A stretch of DNA of 64,000 bases from Euryodendron excelsum (lineage: Eukaryota > Streptophyta > Magnoliopsida > Ericales > Pentaphylacaceae). The translations under genes and the position numbers were made by a program. The stretch spans positions 44,126,001-44,190,000 of the forward strand of contig CM065380.1 in assembly GCA_033060915.1 (NCBI GenBank), given 5' to 3'. Under the pieces are notes generated by a model. That model made no database searches and was not told the origin of the DNA. It saw only the letters and a program-made list of their open reading frames with translations. Below are positions 58,302 through 64,000 of this stretch, in pieces. The first letter of the stretch is position 1; each line of letters opens with the position of its first letter.

Positions 58302-60056
58302 CCAGCGGGCCTTCATCAGAGATATACGGGCAGTCAGGGCCTCCACCTCGGCATGGTACTGATATCATGCCTGGCAAGTCGCTAGGTACTCCTCTTCAGA
58401 AACAAAGCCCTGAGCTCGACGCCAAAGCTCTACCACCTCATAGCCAGCCACCTGCCCTCCCACTACCAGATCTAGCTGGGTGAAAGTGCCAATGGATCTC
58501 GCCCGAAAATGAGCCTTATAATCTACATTCGGCAGGAGAAGGAACCGTTCACCAGGAACCCTGATTATATAAGGGATCTCTACCCCGGCTTGATAAAGTC
58601 CAAACATATACTGAGGAGGATCCATAGCGCCGCAAAAATCAGTATGAAGCTGTCGCCAGTGGCGCTCCCCGAGGTACGTTTCCCATGACACAAGGCCCCT
58701 GAAGGTGATTCGCAGCCTGAATAAAAGGATGACGTCCCTCATGCCAGCATACTGGGTGGACCAGTGATAAGGTGCCCAGGTCACATCCCGAGGTCTCAGC
58801 AACTCTAAGTTAGCCCTGAGGGCTACAAAATCTGTGAGCAAGAATCGCTGTACTACCTACTGTCTGGCCCACCTCGTGGCCCGCGGGAAGGCATCGCCCG
58901 CTAACACCTCCGGTCGGTGAATTGGCAAAGACTCATAACTCCATCATACCAGAAATGGCCAAAAGCTCGTCAAGCTCCCCCAGGCGCCAGATGTCCTCAC
59001 TCTCATCCTTCGTAAGAAGCAGGCAAAGGTAAAAGCACCCCAATCGGCATAGTCTAGCGCATCTAGGTTCGCTACCAGGCTCACCAAAGACAAAGGGACC
59101 GTCGACCTATTATTGTTGCAAAAGTAACTAAAGACGACGTAGAACACTAGTCGGTGCCTCATAATAATCTGGTCATTTGGAGAGGGCTCAAAAGCAAAGG
59201 CCGTCTCTGCTGAGCATAAAAGCGAAGCGGGAAAACTCAAACCTCCAATCCCTGGCAGCCCCAAAAGAAGACGGGCCTCCTCCAGAGGCACATCCCGCAA
59301 GGAAATCGGAATCCTTTCGAAGGATAGTCCGGTAATCATAGCCCAGTCGACAAAAGTAGGCCCCAGCTCAAAACCCACCAAGTGAACAATCCCTGTCTCC
59401 CCAAACCACCGCTCTAACAACCCTGTGGTGATCCCGTGATCAAGTCTATCCGTCTGTAGGGTCATAAAAGCACTGAAACCAATCTGATGCAAAAAGTCCT
59501 GATAGGATGGCGCTGACGCTTGCATAGCCCTCAAGGTCGAGATACTGGCCCCTCTAAAAGAATTGTGGGTAAACGATGGCATCCGACCATACCGTGAGTA
59601 TAGGCTCGGGTGGAAGGCTAAGTCACGTAGCGGCGGGATATCTGGAATCGCTAGCTGGTCGTCCGTAAACGAAGTATCTCTCCGCCTGTCCCAAACGGAG
59701 GCCATACTGTATCCTGTCCGGGGGTCCACGGACGAGTCAGCATCATCCTCCAATCTCTCATCGGAAGTCGCCAAAGGCTGTCTCGTCACGGAGCTCCCAT
59801 TAGAAGTTTTCCGGCTCGAAGATCGTTGCGACCCACTGCAGCCGCCCCGAGGAGAATCAACTCTACCACTACTCCGTGCAGGACCACCCCTACTGCCTCC
59901 TCGCGCTGGGCTACCCCGGCCGCTGCTCCGAGCTGAGTCGCTCCGGCTACCATCCCTAGTCGAGCTACCCTGGCTACTGCCGCCCTCCTCGATTTCTATT
60001 CGCGGTGCCTTCTTATGGCGCCTCCTATCCGAACCGTCGTCGCGGGCCTTCGACAT
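58302..60056 (-). pseudogene. Antisense ORF with plant mobile domain (PMD, aminotransferase-like)
   Basis: A single minus-strand frame runs from ATG at 60056, with in-frame stops at 58944 (TGA), 58857 (TAG) and 58365 (TGA). Residues 1-110 are a basic, serine/arginine/glycine-rich tail (MSKARDDGSDRRRHKKAPRI, repeated SSGRGSPARGG units). The PMD-like part follows: LAFHPSLYSRYGRMPSF, GLLERWFGETGIVHLVGFEL, GPTFVDWAMITGLSFERIPI, LVFYVVFSYFCNNN, and SYESLPIHRPEVLAGDAFPR between the stops. Then come VTWAPYHW and LVSWETYLGERHWRQLHTDF. At 58301 the minus strand has GTATGT after GCCCGCTGG, a possible splice donor. PMD proteins include MAIN/MAIL1 and transposon-borne copies. Such antisense ORFs are known from Tat elements. 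The role is unknown. Confidence 0.78.
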
Positions 60057-60129
60057 CCTGGAAGAATGACAACATTCAAAAGAATCAATCAGTCACTATA
60101 TGTGAAAAGCGCGAAGATAAATGCATCAA

Positions 60130-60200
60130 TGTATATACAAAAAAAAGAAGAAAAAAAAGAAAAAGAAAAAGAAAGAAAAAGAGAGAAAAGAAAAAGTGGA
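60130..60200. repeat. A/G microsatellite
   Basis: An AAGAAAAAGAAAG-type purine run just upstream (on the minus strand) of the antisense ORF start. Confidence 0.8.
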
Positions 60201-60235
60201 AGGGCAAGGGCCCCACCTATCATCATTTAGAGATT

Positions 60236-61075
60236 TTCAACGGTTTTCAAGCTTTCCCCACAAAAGTTTGGTACCTAAGATTTTCAAACGGTTTTTCGGG
60301 CTTTTTCCTCAAAAGGCCTCATTTCAAAATTTCAAACCGGTCTCTCGGGCTTTCTCCTTCAAAAGCCCTGGTTCGAGATTTTCTAACGGTTTTCTGGGCT
60401 TTTTTCTCAAAAAGTCTCATTTCAAAATTTCAGACCGGTTTTTCAGGTTTTCTCCTTCAAAAACCTTAATTCAAAAATTTTCTAATGATTTCCAAGCTTT
60501 TCCCTCAAAAGGTTTAGTTTCAGAGGTCCACACCGGTTTCTCAGGTTTTTTCTCCTTCAAACCCTGGTTTCAAAATTTTCTAACGGTTTTCCGAGCTTTT
60601 TCCTCAAAAAAGTCTCACTTCAAAATTTCAAACTGGTTTCGCAGGCTTCCCCCTTCAAAAGCCCTATTTCAAGATTTTCTAATGGTCTTCCTGGCTTTTT
60701 CCTCAAAAGGTCTTGCTTCAAAAATTTCAACGGTTTCTCGAGCTTTCTCCTTTAAAAGCCTTGGTTAAAAAATTCTCTAACGGTTTTCAAAAATTTTTCC
60801 TCAAAAAATTTTGGTTTCAAAGTCTCACCAGTTTCTCGGGTTTTCTCCTTCAAAAACCTTGGTTTAAAAATTTTCTAATGGTTTTCGAAACTTTTCCCTC
60901 AAAGAAGTCTCATTTCAAGGGTTTAATGGTTTCCCGGGCTTCCACCTTCAAAAGCCCTGCTCCACAAATTTTTTAAAAATTAATTTCTCGGGTTTTTCTC
61001 CTTCAAAATCCCGCTCCCAAAAATTTCTCTAAAGTTACTGTTTCTCCAGGCTTTTTCCCTCAAAAGCCCTTTCTC
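60236..61075. repeat. Tandem array of about 60/120-bp units in the element's 3' region
   Basis: Alternating phrases recur about every 60 bases: TTTTCTAACGGTTTTC..GCTTTTTCCTCAAAAG, then CATTTCAAAATTTCAAACCG and TCTCGGGCTTTCTCCTTCAA AAGCCCTGG. The two half-units make a dimer of about 120 bp, seen around seven times. A 215-codon + strand ORF from 60121 is a translation of this array. It lies between the antisense ORF and the 3' LTR. Confidence 0.85.
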
Positions 61076-62400
61076 AAAAGGATGTGCTTCATTGAAAAGT
61101 TTTAAAACTGAAGTGTTAAAATTTTTGAAAATTTCGGCAGAGTTTCGCCTTAAAAAGTCACCACCTTGACATTCCGCAAGCCACAAACACAGCCTAAAAT
61201 AATCTCAAACCTTCCACCACATCAATCAAAGCAACATCGTACTCCACAACACACGTCCCTTCTTGAAACACAGTTTTTAGGACGGTTCTTTCAGCTTCCA
61301 AAATTTCTCGGTCTCAATTTTATTTTCAAAAAATTTCCCAAAAATTCCTAGAACCTTCAAGCACATCACCACAATTTTTCAAAGATGTTTTATGATTTTT
61401 TGCCCACCCATAGGATCCATTTTCTAATTTTCTTTAATTTTTCCTATTTTACATAATTTTCAAAAATCTAAAAATTTAAAATTTTTTAAAAAATTACGAA
61501 ATTCCATACGTTTGTTCCATACATTTTTCTAAGACGTCCGGTGCAAAAATCACACATAAACACATAATACCTAGGCCTGTAGACGTAATTTTTCAAGTCC
61601 CGTAAGAAACCCACTTTCATAAACGTTCAAAATCATTCAAAACGCATTCAAATCTCCATCAAATCACAAAAACAATCCGATTATTGCATTCTAAACATCC
61701 TAAAACATAGGGTTACACAGATCATTTGCAAGAAATGGAGATATATACATCAAAATCGAAGAAACTATCGAAAACTAACCTTTGAAATCCTCCGGCGAAA
61801 ACCAAGCTTTCCAGCGAGAATCCGGCGACAATGACGATCGTCAGCACGTGCCCAACGTCTCCCAACACTCTAACGATTCTCGAGCAAAATCCTTCGAAAT
61901 CCTTCAGAGAAAATGGCGGAATCAAATTGGAACTCAAAAACGCAACACTGAAAACGTGAACCTGCTCTGTTTATATGCCATGGGTTGGCGCATGTAGCAA
62001 ACGCGCTAGCACAAAACTCAAACTCGCGCATGTATTACATGTGCAAGGATTAAAACACCAAGCGCGTATGTAACACATGCGCCCAACAGATCAACTTCCT
62101 GCCAAAACCAGTTTCAAACTTCCCGAGGTTCGAATTTGTTTCCAAGGTTTTCAAGAGCCAAATATCAAGCTTTCAACATTCACTCGCAGGAATTGAATGT
62201 CCTAAACCAAGCCATGTCAAATCGGCAACTCGATCCCCGACCGAAATGTAAAGCTTTTTGAATTCGAAAGCTTTCCAAACCGGCAACTCACAAGAGGTCC
62301 CAAGGCATTCTAAATTCACTGGCACATCGTCCCTCCGATCACCTCGCGACCAAAAAGGGATTCTTACTTTGTTATTTTTCTGCCTTCGGCAAGCAAAGTT
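61076..62400. other. 3' internal region of the Tat-like element
   Basis: AT-rich at first. Around 61780-62100 it is richer in GC, including CGCGCTAGC/ACATGCGC phrases repeated near 61990-62080. No domain or RNA gene was recognised. Confidence 0.55.
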
Positions 62401-62417
62401 AGAAAAAGAGGGGCAGA
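62401..62417 (+). other. Polypurine tract
   Basis: AGAAAAAGAGGGGCAGA lies directly before the TG of the 3' LTR. This is the expected plus-strand priming site of an LTR retrotransposon. Confidence 0.8.
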
Positions 62418-64000
62418 TGTAAGCACCATATTTTTGCCAGCTCGGCAATCTCCTGCTTGACCTGATTCCGTTTCCAACATCACAACACATGCAAGTTCGG
62501 GACGAGCCTTACAATCTCCCATCCAACCAACTGGTCATTTCTAGGGTCCACAAGGACCCGCTGGAGCCATAAGCACCATTATTCTAGGCAGCTTTCCGGA
62601 CCAGGCAGTCCCGGAAACCAACGCCATCCAGGAAGCTTCCCGGGATCAGGCGATCTCAGGGACCAACACCTCATCAAATTTCAGACGATTACTTCTGGCG
62701 CCTGCTAGCCCGCCAACGTAGAATGTCCGTCATTTGGTAGTTCTCCGAGACTGGGCGTTCTCAAAGACTAACACCACCCTTCCAGGTAGCTTTCTAGGAC
62801 CAGGCGTTCTTAGGAACCAACACCACCCCTATATGTAGCTCTCTAAGGCCGGGCGTTCTTAGAGACCAACACTGCATAGGTAGTTTTCTGAGATCGAGCG
62901 GTCTCGAGAACTAACACCTAGGTCAACACCGGCGCCTGCTAGCCCGACTCGGTAGAAAATGACCAAACCTGCCCCTGGGCCTCCAGGCACGTTTTGAGAA
63001 AGTTCAAAATCCCTTAAAACGATATGTCCATCCTTTCAAAATGTTGTCAAACCATTAGACGTCCCCCGCGTGCCATTTGAACTAACTCTGGTCCTATGTC
63101 GACTCAATCTGGTCTAAATGAGCGTTTTGCCCTTAAACGCCTTGGTATGGCACAAACCCCGCCGAATGGTAAAAGACTCTCCTGAAACCATCCTTGAACA
63201 ACCCTACATGCTTGACACAGCACATCAAGCTATTCCTGACCATTTCCAGCCAACCTTGGTCAAAATGACCATTTTGCCCCTAACAATCCAAACACGCCCC
63301 GAAACAGCACCGGTCTTGGAATTTCGAGCGAGGGGTTTCACCATACACCCTTGTTTAACTCGAGGAGGATCCTACAACATTAAACGCTCATGAGTTTCCC
63401 AGAGCGTTTCGCAGACGCTCTACCTAAATTGTCTTTTCCCACGATTCCCTGGTTATAACACATCGTCGACTGACTTGAGAAATGCGTAAATCAGAAAATT
63501 CTTGAAAGCTCACTTATAGATCTTTCCATCGATACGGCTCGATCGGTTAGATCACTTCCTGAAGCCCACCATCGTATAGTGTGAAAACTACAACTTTCGA
63601 CAACCCCTGGAGCGTTTTACAGGCGCTCCGCCAAGGTTAACTTTTTCTCCGATTCCATAATCAAAACGCACCGTCAAATGACTTGAGAAATGCATAAATC
63701 TGGGAATTTCCAAAAGCATTTCTAGAGTTCTTTCCATCGGTACGGTCGGATCGAAAGGATCGCTTCCCGAAGGCCTCGATCACACAACACGAAAACAACC
63801 ACTTTTGAATACCTTCGGAGCGTATCATAGACGCTCCACAAAAGTGACCTTTTTGGCACACTTCCTGAGATGACATCCCACGCTTTCAAACATAATTTAA
63901 GCTTCTTGAAAACATGAAAGTTCATGGGAAGCACTAGGAGAACATCCTGAGTGCGACCGATTCTCCTGAAACCTTCCCAATTGACTCAATTATCGAAATA
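62418..64000 (+). repeat. 3' LTR, first 1.58 kb (cut by window end)
   Basis: It starts TGTAAGCACC and follows 42432-44015 in order, with numerous substitutions and a few small indels. Shared landmarks include GAGCCTTACAATCTC, CACCGGCGCCTGCTAGCCCG and CATCGGTACGGTCGGATCGA. The TATA region is beyond the window. Confidence 0.9.

Larger units (their letters stand above)
42432..64000 (+). mobile_element. Giant Tat/Ogre-like LTR retrotransposon lacking pol, right end beyond the window
   Basis: Matching LTR starts (TGTAAGCACC) lie at 42432 and 62418. Between them are a primer-binding site complementary to the 3' end of arginine tRNA (TGGCGACTCC, 47160), a decayed gag with a Cys/His motif, an antisense PMD ORF, a repeat block and a purine tract before the 3' LTR. 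The very long LTRs, the tRNA-Arg site, the TACGTAGGCAACC block in the LTR and the antisense extra ORF all point to the Tat lineage (Ogre/TatIV-like). No protease, reverse transcriptase, RNase H or integrase motif was found in over 15 kb of internal DNA. The element was therefore non-autonomous or lost pol. LTR copies differ at many positions, so the insertion is not recent. Confidence 0.82.

Noticed and set aside
59563..60069. 168-codon + strand ORF
   Set aside because: It is the shadow of the antisense PMD ORF. Its leucine/proline/arginine-rich sequence mirrors the SR/RG-rich tail on the other strand.
60121..60768. 215-codon phenylalanine/serine-rich + strand ORF
   Set aside because: It follows the 60/120-bp tandem repeat of the retroelement 3' region, and its start lies in an A/G microsatellite.

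Overview
The window is nuclear DNA of a flowering plant, probably a eudicot with a transposon-rich genome. It has long AT-rich introns, GT-AG (and one GC-AG) splice sites, hAT-type elements, MITEs, a LINE relic and a very large Tat/Ogre-like Ty3/gypsy element. The sequence alone does not name the species. No bacterial genes, tRNA, rRNA or CRISPR arrays were seen.

Region 1 (about 1.65-39.1 kb, + strand) is one host gene related to UTP20/DRIM, the HEAT-repeat scaffold of the U3 small-subunit processome. I can place 21 exons with matching splice phases, about 1,590 codons, ending in a typical basic C-terminus and a TAA at 39111. The N-terminal exons lie upstream or are lost. The locus looks like a decayed copy: a 3.7 kb hAT-like insertion splits a coding exon, three exons carry frameshifts, one also has an in-frame TGA, one 5' splice site is TT instead of GT, and the part of the protein expected between the exons at 27.4 and 35.6 kb is absent. 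The exons on either side of that gap also have incompatible phases.

Region 2 consists of elements in the introns: a GTGTCC-rich hAT MITE (260-796), a LINE 3' relic (15.68-16.44 kb), a diverged hAT-like element (24.03-24.97 kb), a Tourist-like MITE (28.11 kb), an antisense LTR-like block (30.25-32.35 kb) and a broken hAT transposase gene (33.3-35.2 kb).

Region 3 (39.1-42.4 kb) is AT-rich intergenic DNA with a palindromic MITE.

Region 4 (42.43 kb to the window end) is a giant LTR retrotransposon. It has a 4.7 kb 5' LTR, an arginine-tRNA-type primer-binding site, a decayed gag, no visible protease, RT, RNase H or integrase, an antisense plant-mobile-domain (PMD) ORF, a tandem-repeat block, a polypurine tract and the first 1.58 kb of the 3' LTR. 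A 5.2 kb LTR of a related family sits in reverse orientation inside gag, flanked by a near-perfect 5-bp duplication; removing it restores the gag frame. The element appears non-autonomous, so any mobility would have depended on enzymes supplied in trans.
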